This document shows positions 28,015-36,698 of a DNA stretch of 64,000 nucleotides, one piece after another (position 1 is the stretch's first letter; each line of letters opens with the position of its first letter). Source of the DNA: JBGCEZ01 sp045106735 (lineage in GTDB: Bacteria; Planctomycetota; Phycisphaerae; Phycisphaerales; SM1A02); assembly GCA_045106735.1 (NCBI GenBank), contig JBGCEZ010000039.1, positions 32,512 to 96,511 of the forward strand, in the 5' to 3' direction. Made by a program: the position numbers and the translations under genes. The notes under the pieces were generated by a model. That model did not search any database. It worked only from the letters and a program-made list of their open reading frames with translations, and was not told the DNA's origin.

Positions 28015-29427
28015 ATGGCATTGCCCCCGGCCGACGGCCCCCAACATCCTTTCGAGTCCGACCATCGCCGGCACGCCGTCTGGCAATTGGAAGACCCGGA
28101 GCACACGAACGTCATCGCCCTGTGGCCGGACGACACGCCGCCGAGCCGCATGGAGGTGCTGGCCGCCTTCGCCAACGCCGCCGGTGAATCGGTCAAGGTG
28201 CTCGACGACGTCGGCGAACATTCACCGGACTTTGAGTGGGCCAGCATCGTGGAGGTGCCTGGGTTCGAGCGGCCGATGGCCGTCTGGACCGAACGGGCCC
28301 GCCCGATGAGTCCCGAAGAACTCGAAGTCGCCGGCGGCGTGCAGTGCCCGTGGATCGTCGGGGTGGAAGCGATGCTCGAAGTCGTCGACCCGCTGCGCGA
28401 CTTCGCCGGCCTGGTCCGGCTGATGCTCCGCGGCCTGCCCGATGCCCCGGCGATGCTCGACGTCACCACGAGCCGCTGGTCGCCGCGATCGGTGCTCGAG
28501 GCCCTCTTCGAGCACGAGTCGGTCGAGCCGCCGGCCGACGTGCTCTGGGTCGTCGAAGCCCGCCGCAAGCCGGCCGAAGATGGAGCGGACGACGAGGGAA
28601 TCTGGCTCCGCACCCGCGGCCTCGGCCGCTGTGGGCGTCCGGAACTCGAGATGATCGGCGTCCCCGATGACACCTCAGACTCCGCCGCCGTCATGCTCAA
28701 TGGGCTCTGTTCGATGCTCTTCGAAGCCGAGCCGCCGCATCCCGGCGAGCCCTGGCAGGTCGGCCACGAGATTCGCGTCGCCCTGATTCCGGCCGATGTG
28801 ATCGTCGACGCGCGGCCCGATGAAGCCCTCGGCGGAACGTCCATTCGCGATCGATTCCCCACCACGCCGTCGGCCGTCGTCTGCGATGTCGATGACGACG
28901 CCCCCGTCGTGAGTCCGGCGTGGCCCGAAACCGGGCTGGACCTCATGGACCAGTCGGCGACCCACGGCCTTTTCTGGACCGAGCGGGCCACCCGCCGCCA
29001 GTCGGACTTGGCGCGGGCCGGGTGGGACCAGTTCGCCACGGCATGGGCTGCCGTCCGCCAGGCCGGGGTGCACGAAGGCGACGATCCGCCCGCGCTCTTC
29101 GGCCTCAAGGCCGGCTGCGCGATTGAGGGCCGGCCAGAACTGAACCACGAACACGTGTGGTTCCGCGTGCACGGCTTTTCTGGGCATCAGGTCGACGCCG
29201 AATTGGTGAACGACCCGGTGCATTCCGTCGGCATCACCCGCGGGGAGCGCATGCAGATCGCCCCGGACCGCGTGGCCGATTGGGTGGTCGTCACCCGCGA
29301 CGGGTCGTACGGCCCCGCCGACCTCGAGGCGATGTGGACCGCGATCGATCGGCTGCGGCATCGGGCGGTCCCGGCGGAAGACGCGTCGGCCGTCTCTCTT
29401 GGCGGCGAACCGTCCGATGGCGAGTGA
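28015..29427 (+). CDS. DUF2314 domain protein
   Basis: A 470-residue soluble, acidic protein without signal peptide or membrane helix. The C-terminal part (about 375-445) matches DUF2314: HVWFRVHGFSGHQVDAELVN, followed by a Val-Gly-x-x-x-Gly-x-x-x-x-I pattern and DRVADWVV. The N-terminal 370 residues contain a DUF4026-like organisation that I cannot confirm. Function is unknown; the domain appears in small cytosolic proteins, often without clear context. The last 11 bases overlap the next gene, which implies coupled translation. The start sits 6 nt after a TACCAT box. Confidence 0.65.
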   Translation: MALPPADGPQHPFESDHRRHAVWQLEDPEHTNVIALWPDDTPPSRMEVLAAFANAAGESVKVLDDVGEHSPDFEWASIVEVPGFERPMAVWTERARPMSPEELEVAGGVQCPWIVGVEAMLEVVDPLRDFAGLVRLMLRGLPDAPAMLDVTTSRWSPRSVLEALFEHESVEPPADVLWVVEARRKPAEDGADDEGIWLRTRGLGRCGRPELEMIGVPDDTSDSAAVMLNGLCSMLFEAEPPHPGEPWQVGHEIRVALIPADVIVDARPDEALGGTSIRDRFPTTPSAVVCDVDDDAPVVSPAWPETGLDLMDQSATHGLFWTERATRRQSDLARAGWDQFATAWAAVRQAGVHEGDDPPALFGLKAGCAIEGRPELNHEHVWFRVHGFSGHQVDAELVNDPVHSVGITRGERMQIAPDRVADWVVVTRDGSYGPADLEAMWTAIDRLRHRAVPAEDASAVSLGGEPSDGE

Positions 29428-29872
29428 AGCGGTCGACTTGCAGTCGGGGCGGGCGGCGGCGGCGGTGTCCGCCGGGCGGCTGGCCGCGGCCGGAATTCCG
29501 GTGCGGCTGGTCGACGTTGATCCGCCGGGCTGGTCGATCCTGCGACGCGGCGGCCAAACCGACGAACGGGTGATGGTGGTCGTGCCGGCCGATCGGGCCG
29601 ACGAAGCGCGCGAGGTGCTCGCGGCCCCGCCGTCGGACGAAGCGGACGGACCGGGCGAATTCGCTGAGGCTGATGGTTCGGCTGACCTGGCCGGTGTCGC
29701 CGATCCCGCCGAGCCGACTGAGGCCTTTGAATTGGACCCCTCTGACGGCGGGTCGTCTCGCCGCTCGGGCATGCCGGCTCCGGCCCGACTGGCCATGGTG
29801 GTGGCGATCATCGTGATGGCCGTGAGCCTCATCGGGATGATCGCTGGCGCGATCGTGTCGGCCTGGCCCTGA
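29417..29872 (+). CDS. DUF2007-like protein with C-terminal membrane anchor
   Basis: A 151-residue protein. Residues 1-65 resemble the DUF2007 ferredoxin-like fold: an N-terminal helix with SAGRLAAAGIPVRLVDV, then ERVMVVVPADRADEAREVL. An acidic linker (about 70-120) leads to one C-terminal membrane helix (LAMVVAIIVMAVSLIGMIAG). DUF2007 is annotated as a putative signal-transducing or peptide-binding module; no activity is established. The ATG at 29417 lies inside the end of the DUF2314 gene, so the two probably act together. Confidence 0.6.
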   Translation: MASEAVDLQSGRAAAAVSAGRLAAAGIPVRLVDVDPPGWSILRRGGQTDERVMVVVPADRADEAREVLAAPPSDEADGPGEFAEADGSADLAGVADPAEPTEAFELDPSDGGSSRRSGMPAPARLAMVVAIIVMAVSLIGMIAGAIVSAWP

Positions 29873-29944
29873 AGTTCGCCGCCGAAATCTGCCCAATTCG
29901 CCGCCGGGGCCTCCGGTTCGATTGCTCCCGCGCGCTTCGCCCGG

Positions 29945-29950
29945 GATCAT
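29945..29950 (+). promoter_or_regulatory. GATCAT box before carA, possible -10
   Basis: GATCAT ends 6 nt before the carA ATG. It is a weaker match to the TANNNT boxes seen at this position elsewhere; carA also lacks a ribosome site. Confidence 0.35.
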
Positions 29951-29956
29951 GCCGGC

Positions 29957-31153
29957 ATGAACGCATCGCCCGACAGATCGTCCGCTGCGGTTCCCGGCCG
30001 CATCGTGCTGGAAGATGGCACACTGGCCCGCGGGGTTGCCTTTGGAGCCCCGGCGACGACCGCCTGTGGCGAGCTCGTGTTCAATACGGCCATGACCGGG
30101 TACCAGGAAGCGCTGACCGATCCGAGCTACGCCGGCCAGGTGCTGCTGATGACGAGCACCGAGATCGGCAACTACGGATGCAATGACGGCGACACAGAGT
30201 CCGGTCGGCCGCAGGTGACCGGCTTCGTGGTGCGCTCGCTGGCCCGGCGACCTTCCAACTACCGAGCGACGTCGAGCCTGAGCGACTGGCTGGCCGGGCA
30301 CGGGGTGCCGGGCGTGGCCGGGGCCGACACCCGAGCATTGGTCCGCCGCATTCGCGCGGCCGGCGCCATGCGCTGCTGCATTTCGACGGATCCCGCGCGA
30401 TCCGACGCCGACCTACTGGCCGAAGCGCGGTCGGCGCCGGTCATGACCGGCCAGAACCTCGCCGCCCCGGCCTCCGGTGATCGGCCAGGCCAGTGGCAAG
30501 AGGACCTCGGCGGTTGGTGGAGCGGGGTGGCGGCGAGCCGGCCTTCCGTGGATCTCCCCGAGGCCCCGCTGCGGGTCGCGGCCATCGACTGCGGGGCCAA
30601 GCACACGATTTATCGTCACCTGGTGGATCGCGGGTGCCACGTGGTGCCGTTGGCCCACGATGCGTCGGCCGACGAAATTCGGGCCATCAATCCCGATGGT
30701 CTGTTCCTTTCGAACGGGCCCGGGGATCCGGCCGCGGTCGAGGCGACGATCGACACCGTTCGGGCCGTCATGCACGAGTACCCAACGTTCGGGATCTGCC
30801 TTGGCCACCAGTTGCTGGCCCTCGCCTGCGGGGCCCGCACGTGGAAGTTGCCCTTCGGCCATCGCGGGGCCAATCAGCCGGTGCGGAACATCGAGCACGG
30901 CCGGGTCGAGATCACCAGTCAGAATCATGGTTTTTGCGTGGACGCCGAATCGCTCGTCGCGGCCGACTGCGTGATCACCCACGAACATCTGAACGACGGC
31001 ACCGTCGCCGGTTTCCGGCACCGCACGGAGCCAATTTTCTCCGTGCAGTACCACCCCGAGGCTTCGCCCGGCCCCCATGACTCGGCGTACCTGTTCGACG
31101 CGTTCGTGGCCGCGATGCTGGCTCGGCGGGCCGCTTGTCCGACGTCGGCATAG
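29957..31153 (+). CDS. carA: carbamoyl-phosphate synthase small subunit
   Basis: Glutamine amidotransferase subunit that supplies ammonia to CarB for carbamoyl phosphate, the precursor of arginine and pyrimidines. The 398-residue length is standard. The N-terminal CPSase domain shows GELVFNTAMTGYQE and EIGNYGCN. The class I amidotransferase domain has the nucleophile Cys in GICLGHQLLALACG and the His-Glu pair in SVQYHPEASPGPHDS. An amino-terminal extension of about 13 polar residues is unremarkable. carB is not adjacent. A T-tract terminator follows at 31194-31220. No ribosome site precedes the ATG. Confidence 0.96.
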   Translation: MNASPDRSSAAVPGRIVLEDGTLARGVAFGAPATTACGELVFNTAMTGYQEALTDPSYAGQVLLMTSTEIGNYGCNDGDTESGRPQVTGFVVRSLARRPSNYRATSSLSDWLAGHGVPGVAGADTRALVRRIRAAGAMRCCISTDPARSDADLLAEARSAPVMTGQNLAAPASGDRPGQWQEDLGGWWSGVAASRPSVDLPEAPLRVAAIDCGAKHTIYRHLVDRGCHVVPLAHDASADEIRAINPDGLFLSNGPGDPAAVEATIDTVRAVMHEYPTFGICLGHQLLALACGARTWKLPFGHRGANQPVRNIEHGRVEITSQNHGFCVDAESLVAADCVITHEHLNDGTVAGFRHRTEPIFSVQYHPEASPGPHDSAYLFDAFVAAMLARRAACPTSA

Positions 31154-31193
31154 GCGTGGCGAGACGATCCCGCTTCCGAAGCCAGTGGCGATC

Positions 31194-31220
31194 GGGTCCC
31201 GATTCCGGGGCCTGTTTTTT
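31194..31220 (+). terminator. intrinsic terminator of carA
   Basis: GGTCCCG (31195-31201) pairs with CGGGGCC (31206-31212) with one G-U pair and an ATTC loop, followed after TG by TTTTTT (31215-31220). This is the most canonical terminator in the window. Confidence 0.9.
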
Positions 31221-31911
31221 GGCCCCGCATCCGGCCTCGTGTCCGGCCTCGTGTCCGGCCTCAGCTCCGTCCCCGCATCCGGCCTCGTCACCGGCCCTGA
31301 ACCCGGCCTCGCCCGAACGGCATCCGAAAGCACATCCAGTGGTGGGGCAGGGGTTTGCCGTTTGGTCGGCGGGATCCGAGCGCGGCCCCGCAGCGCATTT
31401 TGACCCGCCGCATCCTTTTCGGCGACCCGGGCGTGCATCGCGTGGCCGACGGCGCCGTTCGCCCGGGGGTGACGGGCGGTTGGTCGTCCCCCGAATGTCC
31501 CCCGCAGTGGATTTCGGACTCGGTTCGGGGGAGATGCATGGCCCGGACTCTCCGTGAGGAGGTTCCTCTGTCTTCCCCAGAGTCCCTCAGCCTCCGTCGA
31601 GGTGGCCGGGCATCCCCCGATGTCCCCTTGGTGTCCCAAGCCAACGGCGGAGAACCCGAACGGTGTGAACTCCGGCCTGGTCAGCGGGAACCCGGCACCC
31701 GGTGGCTGCGAACCCCTTGCCGAACGCCCCGGACCCGACGGATGCGCACCTCGCCGCGAGGCTTGCCACCCCCGGGACCGGTCAGTAAGGTCTCGGACTC
31801 GCGCCCGTGCCTGTGGCAGGAACGCCAAGGACGCCCAGCGGGTCATCGCGATGTGTTGATGGACCCGCGTCAGGCCAGCGCCCGGCCGCGCTTCGGATGG
31901 AGATTTACAAC
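31221..31911. other. long intergenic region with a 12-bp repeat
   Basis: Apart from the repeat array at 31230-31313 this stretch upstream of the secretin gene shows no gene with a start signal. It is rich in CCCCG and GGGG runs. Minus-strand frames here look non-coding. Confidence 0.5.
31230..31313. repeat. 12-bp tandem repeat, seven units
   Basis: Units in register starting at 31230: TCCGGCCTCGTG twice, then TCCGGCCTCAGC, TCCGTCCCCGCA, TCCGGCCTCGTC, ACCGGCCCTGAA and CCCGGCCTCGCC. The array begins 10 bases after the carA terminator T-tract. Confidence 0.85.
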
Positions 31912-34803
31912 GTGACTAGGTTCGCCGATCGACGTCTGGGGACGGTCGCTCTCAGCGGCATGCTCGGCCTGACGGCCGCAGTGACGCTGGTGACGACGCT
32001 CACCGCTACCCCGGCATTTGCCCAGGCTACGAGCACGGTTGAGGCCTTCCTCGCCGAAGCCCGGGGTCACCTCGAGGCCTCCCGCTTCTCGCAAGCGGCC
32101 CGGGCCTACGGTGAGGCCCTGCGGCTCGACCCGAACAATGTGGAGGCCCGCGAGGGTCAACGTCTGGCCAATCAGCTTCTGAACCGCGGCACCGTGATGC
32201 CCCGGGACGGCGAAGCGACCGACCGTGACGTCCTCCGCCAGCAGATCCGCGTCGAAGTGGACGATGCCCTGAACCGTGCCCGGGCTGAGCTCCGGCGCGA
32301 CGCGTTCGGCACCGCCCGCACGATCGCGATCGAGGCGAAGGTCCGAGCCCAGTCCAACAGCGATTTGTTCAGCCCGTCTGAGCTGTCGCAGATGCTGGAC
32401 CGTTCCGACCGGCTCCGCGCGGACATCGATTCGGCCGAGGCGACCTACAACCTCGACCGTGCGGCCCAAGAGGCGGCCACCGCCCGCGGCAACGAAGCCG
32501 AGCAGATGCGGATCGCCCAGGAGCGAGAGCAGATCGAGATCAACGAGAAGTTGATCCGCGTCCGCCAGCTCCAGCTCGAGCAGAAGTACGCGGAAGCCCG
32601 CCAGGTCGTTGAAGAGATTCTCTTCATCGACGAGCGGAACCCCGCCGGTCTCGCCCTGCGGGACATTCTGGAGTCCAGCTCGCTCTACCAGGAGTACGCC
32701 CGGATCCAGAACCAGAAGGAACGCTCGTACCTTCGCAACAACATCGACATGCAGGATCGTCTGATCCTTCCTTCCGCCAACCTCTCCGGCGTCGGCCGGA
32801 AGGGCATCTCGGAAGTGCTTCAGTACCCCGATGACTGGGTCAAGACCAGCCTCAGCCGCACCACGTCGGCCGGCTACCAGGACACCCCGGAGAACCGCGC
32901 CGTTCTCGGGAAGATCGAGTCCACCCCGGTCCAGGTCGCGTTCGACAACAATCGGTTCGACTCGGTCGTGAGCTACCTCGAGCAAGTCTCGGGCCTCGAC
33001 ATCTACGTCGACTGGAAGAGCTTGGACCTCGATGCCGGCCTCGATGAGTCGGCCGAGGTGAACCTGGCCATCGGCGAAGTGCCGATGAACATCGCCCTCG
33101 ACCGGATCATGGACCAGCTTGGCGAGGATGACGACACCCGCCCGCAGTTCACCGTCAAGGACGGCATCCTGACCATCGCAAGTGACCGCGCGATGCGCCA
33201 GGACACGGTGATGGCGATCTACGACATCAAGGATCTGCTCTTCGAGATCCCGCAGTTCGACAACGCCCCTGACTTCGACCTCGACAGCGCGTTCGGCCAA
33301 GGCGGCGGCGGCGGTCAGGGCGGCGGCGGTGGTGGTGGCGGATTCGGCGGCGGCGGTGGTGGCAGCGGCGGTGGCGGCGGCGGCGGCGGTGGTCGCGGCG
33401 GTGGCGGCGGTGGCGGCTCGCTCTTCGGTGGTGACATCGAAGATGCCGATCGACGGACCCGTGGCGAATTGATCGAGCAGATTCTGTCGATCATCCAAGA
33501 GCAGGTCGACCCCGACGGCTGGGTTGAGAACGGCGGCGAAACCGGCACCGTTCAGGAGCTCAACGGCAACCTGATCATCACGAACACGCACGGCAACCAC
33601 CGCGCGATCGAGGGCCTGCTCCGGCAGCTCCGCGACATCCGCTCGCTGCAGATCAACATGGAAGGTCGCATCCTTTCGGTGAGCAGCGACTGGTTCGAGA
33701 AGATCGGCATCGACCTCGACCTGTACTTCAACACCAACAGCCAGCTCCGGGCCAACCAGCTCGCCGTGAACCCGCTCGGCCGTCTGAGCGACTTCTTCGG
33801 GTCCGACGGTCAGCTGCTCGAGCCGCTCGTCTACGGCGGTGCCAGTCAGTTCCCGGATGGCGACGGTGACGGTGCCCCTGACTTCGTGGCCCCGTTCAAC
33901 GCTATCAACTACGGCTCGGCGATCTCGACTCCGGTCGACCTCGACGGCGATGGCATCCCGGAATCCAACAGCCCGTTCACGACCGGTATCTCGACCCCGC
34001 TTCAGGCGTCGTCGGGCTTCACCCCGATCGGCCTGAACCAGCAGTCGCTGGACCTCCTGGACGTCATCGGTGGAGCCACCGCGTTCGGTAGCTCCGTCGC
34101 GGCCGCCGCTCCGGCCCTCGCCACCGGCTTCAGCTTCCTGGATGACATCCAGGTCGACCTGCTCGTCGAGGCCACCCAGGCCGACCAGCGTTCGGTCGTG
34201 CTGACCGCCCCGCGTCTGACCTTCCACAACGGACAGCGATCCTTCATCGCCATCCAGCAGCAGGAAGCGTTCATCTCGGGTCTGACGCCGATCACCAGTG
34301 AAGGTGCCGTTGCGTTCTCCCCGAACGTTGACACGGTCAACTCCGGCATCGTGCTGGACGTGGAAGCGGTGGCTTCGGCCGACCGTCGCTACGTCTGTGC
34401 CACGGTCGCCTTCGACCAGTCGCAGTTCATTGAGTTCCGCGAGATTCCCTTCACCGGTGCGACCGGTGGTGGTGTCGGCGGCGGCCAGGCCGGCTCGGCC
34501 GAGGCCACCATCCAGCTTCCGATCGTCGCGGGCTCGCAGCTCCGCACGTCGGTCTGCGTCCCCGACAAGGGCACCGTGCTCCTTGGCGGCCAGCGGACCA
34601 CGGAAGAGGTCGAGGTTGAGACCGGCGTCCCGGTGCTCTCGAAGATCCCGTTCATCAACCGGTTCTTCACCAACCGCCAGACCTCGAAGCAAGAAACGAC
34701 CCTGCTGATCCTCCTCCGGCCGGAGATCATCATCCAGCAGGAAATCGAGGACACGCTGTACCCGGGTCTCTCGGACCAGCTCGGAATCGGTTCCTTCCGA
34801 TGA
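31912..34803 (+). CDS. GspD/PilQ-like secretin with TPR N-terminus
   Basis: An outer-membrane secretin of 963 residues. Signal peptide 1-38 (LTATPAFAQ), a TPR-like segment (about 45-80), a charged coiled-coil-rich region (about 100-260), and a short periplasmic N-domain (about 345-425) precede a polyglycine linker (about 463-503). A second N-domain (ELNGNLIITNTHGNHRAIEGLL) and the secretin core follow, with VVLTAPRLTFHNGQRSF, then VPDKGTVLLGGQR and PVLSKIPFINRFF near the end, all hallmark secretin segments. GTG at 31912 follows GGAG by 9 nt; ATG at 31897 in the same frame has no site. No inner-membrane partner genes are adjacent, so the attached machine (type II or type IV pilus-like) is unknown. 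Confidence 0.9.
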   Translation: MTRFADRRLGTVALSGMLGLTAAVTLVTTLTATPAFAQATSTVEAFLAEARGHLEASRFSQAARAYGEALRLDPNNVEAREGQRLANQLLNRGTVMPRDGEATDRDVLRQQIRVEVDDALNRARAELRRDAFGTARTIAIEAKVRAQSNSDLFSPSELSQMLDRSDRLRADIDSAEATYNLDRAAQEAATARGNEAEQMRIAQEREQIEINEKLIRVRQLQLEQKYAEARQVVEEILFIDERNPAGLALRDILESSSLYQEYARIQNQKERSYLRNNIDMQDRLILPSANLSGVGRKGISEVLQYPDDWVKTSLSRTTSAGYQDTPENRAVLGKIESTPVQVAFDNNRFDSVVSYLEQVSGLDIYVDWKSLDLDAGLDESAEVNLAIGEVPMNIALDRIMDQLGEDDDTRPQFTVKDGILTIASDRAMRQDTVMAIYDIKDLLFEIPQFDNAPDFDLDSAFGQGGGGGQGGGGGGGGFGGGGGGSGGGGGGGGGRGGGGGGGSLFGGDIEDADRRTRGELIEQILSIIQEQVDPDGWVENGGETGTVQELNGNLIITNTHGNHRAIEGLLRQLRDIRSLQINMEGRILSVSSDWFEKIGIDLDLYFNTNSQLRANQLAVNPLGRLSDFFGSDGQLLEPLVYGGASQFPDGDGDGAPDFVAPFNAINYGSAISTPVDLDGDGIPESNSPFTTGISTPLQASSGFTPIGLNQQSLDLLDVIGGATAFGSSVAAAAPALATGFSFLDDIQVDLLVEATQADQRSVVLTAPRLTFHNGQRSFIAIQQQEAFISGLTPITSEGAVAFSPNVDTVNSGIVLDVEAVASADRRYVCATVAFDQSQFIEFREIPFTGATGGGVGGGQAGSAEATIQLPIVAGSQLRTSVCVPDKGTVLLGGQRTTEEVEVETGVPVLSKIPFINRFFTNRQTSKQETTLLILLRPEIIIQQEIEDTLYPGLSDQLGIGSFR

Positions 34804-34877
34804 TCCGCGGCTGAGCCGCTCGGCCGAGTCCGTTTGACGACGGAGTCCGGTTGGGCCACGCTCACACGATTCGACTG

Positions 34878-34916
34878 CACGCCGCGTCCCGGTTTCTCCC
34901 GGGGCGCGGCGTGTTT
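34878..34916 (+). terminator. terminator of the secretin gene
   Basis: CACGCCGCG (34878-34886) pairs with CGCGGCGTG (34905-34913), continued inward by a G-U pair and CCCGG/CCGGG, and is followed by TTTCATT. The stem is about 15 bp. Confidence 0.85.
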
Positions 34917-35537
34917 CATTGTTGGGCGAAGCGGGCGGATCGGGACGGGATCGGGGAACGGGACGGCGAGGCGTTCGTGGGCGACGCTCGTGTGGCGCTC
35001 GTGCGGGGAGCCGGCGCGGGGTCGTTGCGATCGCTCAGGAGGCGAGTGCGGCCATGGGCCGCGAGATCACGGCAAGGAGGACGCAGGGTCAGCACGTTCG
35101 GGCGATGCCCCCACGCCGCTGGCGAGGCGACTGACCTCCGACCTCCGACCGCCGGCCGGCCGCCGGCCGCCGTTCGGCCGCGGACTGGCCACCGACTGAC
35201 GGACTGCCGGCCGACCGCCGACCGCCGGTCGCCCACCGACTGGCCGCGGACCGACTGGCCGCCAACTGATCACTGGTTCGCCGCCGATCGGCTGGCGACC
35301 GGCCTGCCGGCGCGCGGTCCACGCCACGCCGGTCGCGCCGGCGGCCCGTCGGGAAGCGTCTTCACCGGCGAAGACGGTCAGCAGATGGCCGGTTCGCGTT
35401 GCCCGTTGTCCGGCCCACGGCTACCCTGTGGTACAGCCCCGTTCCCGGCTCGCACGTGCGGGAGGGGCACGGCTCCCACGTCCCCGTCGGCTGCGGCGGG
35501 ACGCCCCAAGAACCGACGCTTCGGAGATCCCTTCCCC
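34917..35537. other. intergenic region with low-complexity core
   Basis: About 620 bases before the STAS gene. Positions 35131-35310 are built from degenerate CCGACTGGC and GACCGCC words without a fixed period. No gene, tRNA or convincing promoter is seen; a plus-strand open frame runs through into the STAS gene but its upstream part looks non-coding. Confidence 0.5.
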
Positions 35538-35894
35538 ATGTCTGAGCCTTCGCGACTCCGGGTCACCGATGATGACGGGATCACCCGAATCGAGTTCGTG
35601 GACCGGAACATCCTCGATGAGGCGAACATTCGTCAGATCGGCGAGGAGATCGGTCAGTTGATTGAGGAGCGCGAGACCCCGCGCATGCTCATCAGCTTCG
35701 ACAACGTCGATCACATGTCCTCGGCTGCCCTCGGTGCCCTGATCACGATCAACAACAAGATCAAGGCCAAGAGCGGGCAGCTGCGGCTGTCAGACATCGA
35801 TGAGCAGATCTACCAGGTCTTCGTGATCACGAAGCTCTACAAGCTGTTCGACATCGACGACAACTCCGAGCAGGGGATGGCGGCGTTCACCTGA
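35538..35894 (+). CDS. STAS-domain anti-sigma factor antagonist
   Basis: A 118-residue single STAS domain like SpoIIAA/RsbV. It would bind an anti-sigma kinase in its unphosphorylated state and release the sigma factor or other target. The core strand and helix read MLISFDNVDHMSSAALGALI; Ser61-Ser62 align with the phosphorylated Ser of the family, with Ala replacing the usual Gly after it. ATG 35538 has GGAG about 13 nt upstream, a loose spacing. The kinase-like partner gene lies 330 bases downstream. Confidence 0.88.
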   Translation: MSEPSRLRVTDDDGITRIEFVDRNILDEANIRQIGEEIGQLIEERETPRMLISFDNVDHMSSAALGALITINNKIKAKSGQLRLSDIDEQIYQVFVITKLYKLFDIDDNSEQGMAAFT

Positions 35895-36224
35895 GCCGGG
35901 TGGATCGCGGCGGGTTCGCGATGGGTTCGGGCGGGCGATCTGGCGATCGGCCCATGCGACTCGAGACCGCGGACATCGTCGACTGGGCACTGGGGCCATG
36001 GTCCTAGGGGGCGCGGACCAGATCGTCGTGGTCACCGAACGGGGCCATCGCGTCCGATCGCGAGCGGCCTCGGCCACCGGGCCGGAAGTGCCCCAATTGG
36101 ACTTCGTGCCTTTGATTCGGCACGGCTCCACCGTCGGGCGATTGAAGGAAAATGCATGCCGGCTCCCTCATTCTGAGCGCTGGGACATGACCTTCGGTTG
36201 CGTCAATTCCATATTCGAATCGTG
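35895..36224. other. intergenic region, no gene seen
   Basis: 330 bases between the STAS and anti-sigma-type kinase genes. It includes AT-rich spots near 36205-36220 (CATATTCGAAT) that may hold the promoter of the next gene. Confidence 0.45.
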
Positions 36225-36698
36225 ATGCCGAGATGCCACGTGATCGATGAGCGACTGGAAGTTCGCGGGATGGATGCAGCGCGGGATGCGCAGCAGCAGA
36301 TCCTCGCCGCGATCGAATCCCAGTCGTACGATCCCAGCAGCTGCTTTGCGATCCGGCTCGCGCTCGAAGAAGCCCTGTCGAACGCCGTCAAGCACGGCAA
36401 CCAGGGGGATGCGACGAAGGCGGTCCACGTTCGGTACCGCATCAACGACGAGGCCGTTGAACTGCACATCCAGGACGAGGGCCCGGGCTTTGACCCGGAG
36501 AGCGTTCCGGATCCGACCCTCAGCGAGAACCTCGAGATCCCGTCTGGTCGCGGCATCATGCTGATGCGGTCATACATGAGCCACGTCGAGTTTCCCCGGC
36601 CTGGCAACCAGGTGTTGATGCGGCTGGACAAGCCAAGCCCGCCTGCTTCCGACCCAGACGACGATGACGCTGCGTCGACGGCTCTGGCCGGCGACTGA
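36225..36698 (+). CDS. RsbW-like anti-sigma regulatory kinase
   Basis: A 157-residue GHKL ATPase of the SpoIIAB/RsbW type, which phosphorylates a STAS antagonist and sequesters its target. The N-box is LALEEALSNAVKHGN, the G1 box DEGPGFDP and the G2 box SGRGIMLMRSYM, all intact. A Pro/Asp-rich acidic tail follows. The start is uncertain: ATG 36225, GTG 36222 and TTG 36198 are in frame and none has a ribosome site; ATG 36225 lies 9 nt after a CATATT box. The TGATG overlap with the next gene ties it to the YiiX-like hydrolase. With the STAS gene it forms a partner-switching module; no sigma factor is adjacent. Confidence 0.88.
   Translation: MPRCHVIDERLEVRGMDAARDAQQQILAAIESQSYDPSSCFAIRLALEEALSNAVKHGNQGDATKAVHVRYRINDEAVELHIQDEGPGFDPESVPDPTLSENLEIPSGRGIMLMRSYMSHVEFPRPGNQVLMRLDKPSPPASDPDDDDAASTALAGD

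Noticed and set aside
25819..28221. 800-codon minus-strand frame opposite ccsA
   Set aside because: The plus strand encodes CcsA with its WGRPWGWDPKE motif; the antisense product is Arg/Asp/Val-rich and meaningless.
31870..34692. Long open frame (940 codons) on the minus strand opposite the secretin
   Set aside because: It mirrors the secretin gene; the product is Val/Asp/Gly-rich with no domain, no ribosome site, and arises from GC-rich codons of the real gene.
34851..35537. Long N-terminal extension of the STAS protein
   Set aside because: The stretch is built of low-complexity GACCGCC/CCGACTGG words and includes the secretin terminator; the STAS domain is complete from ATG 35538.
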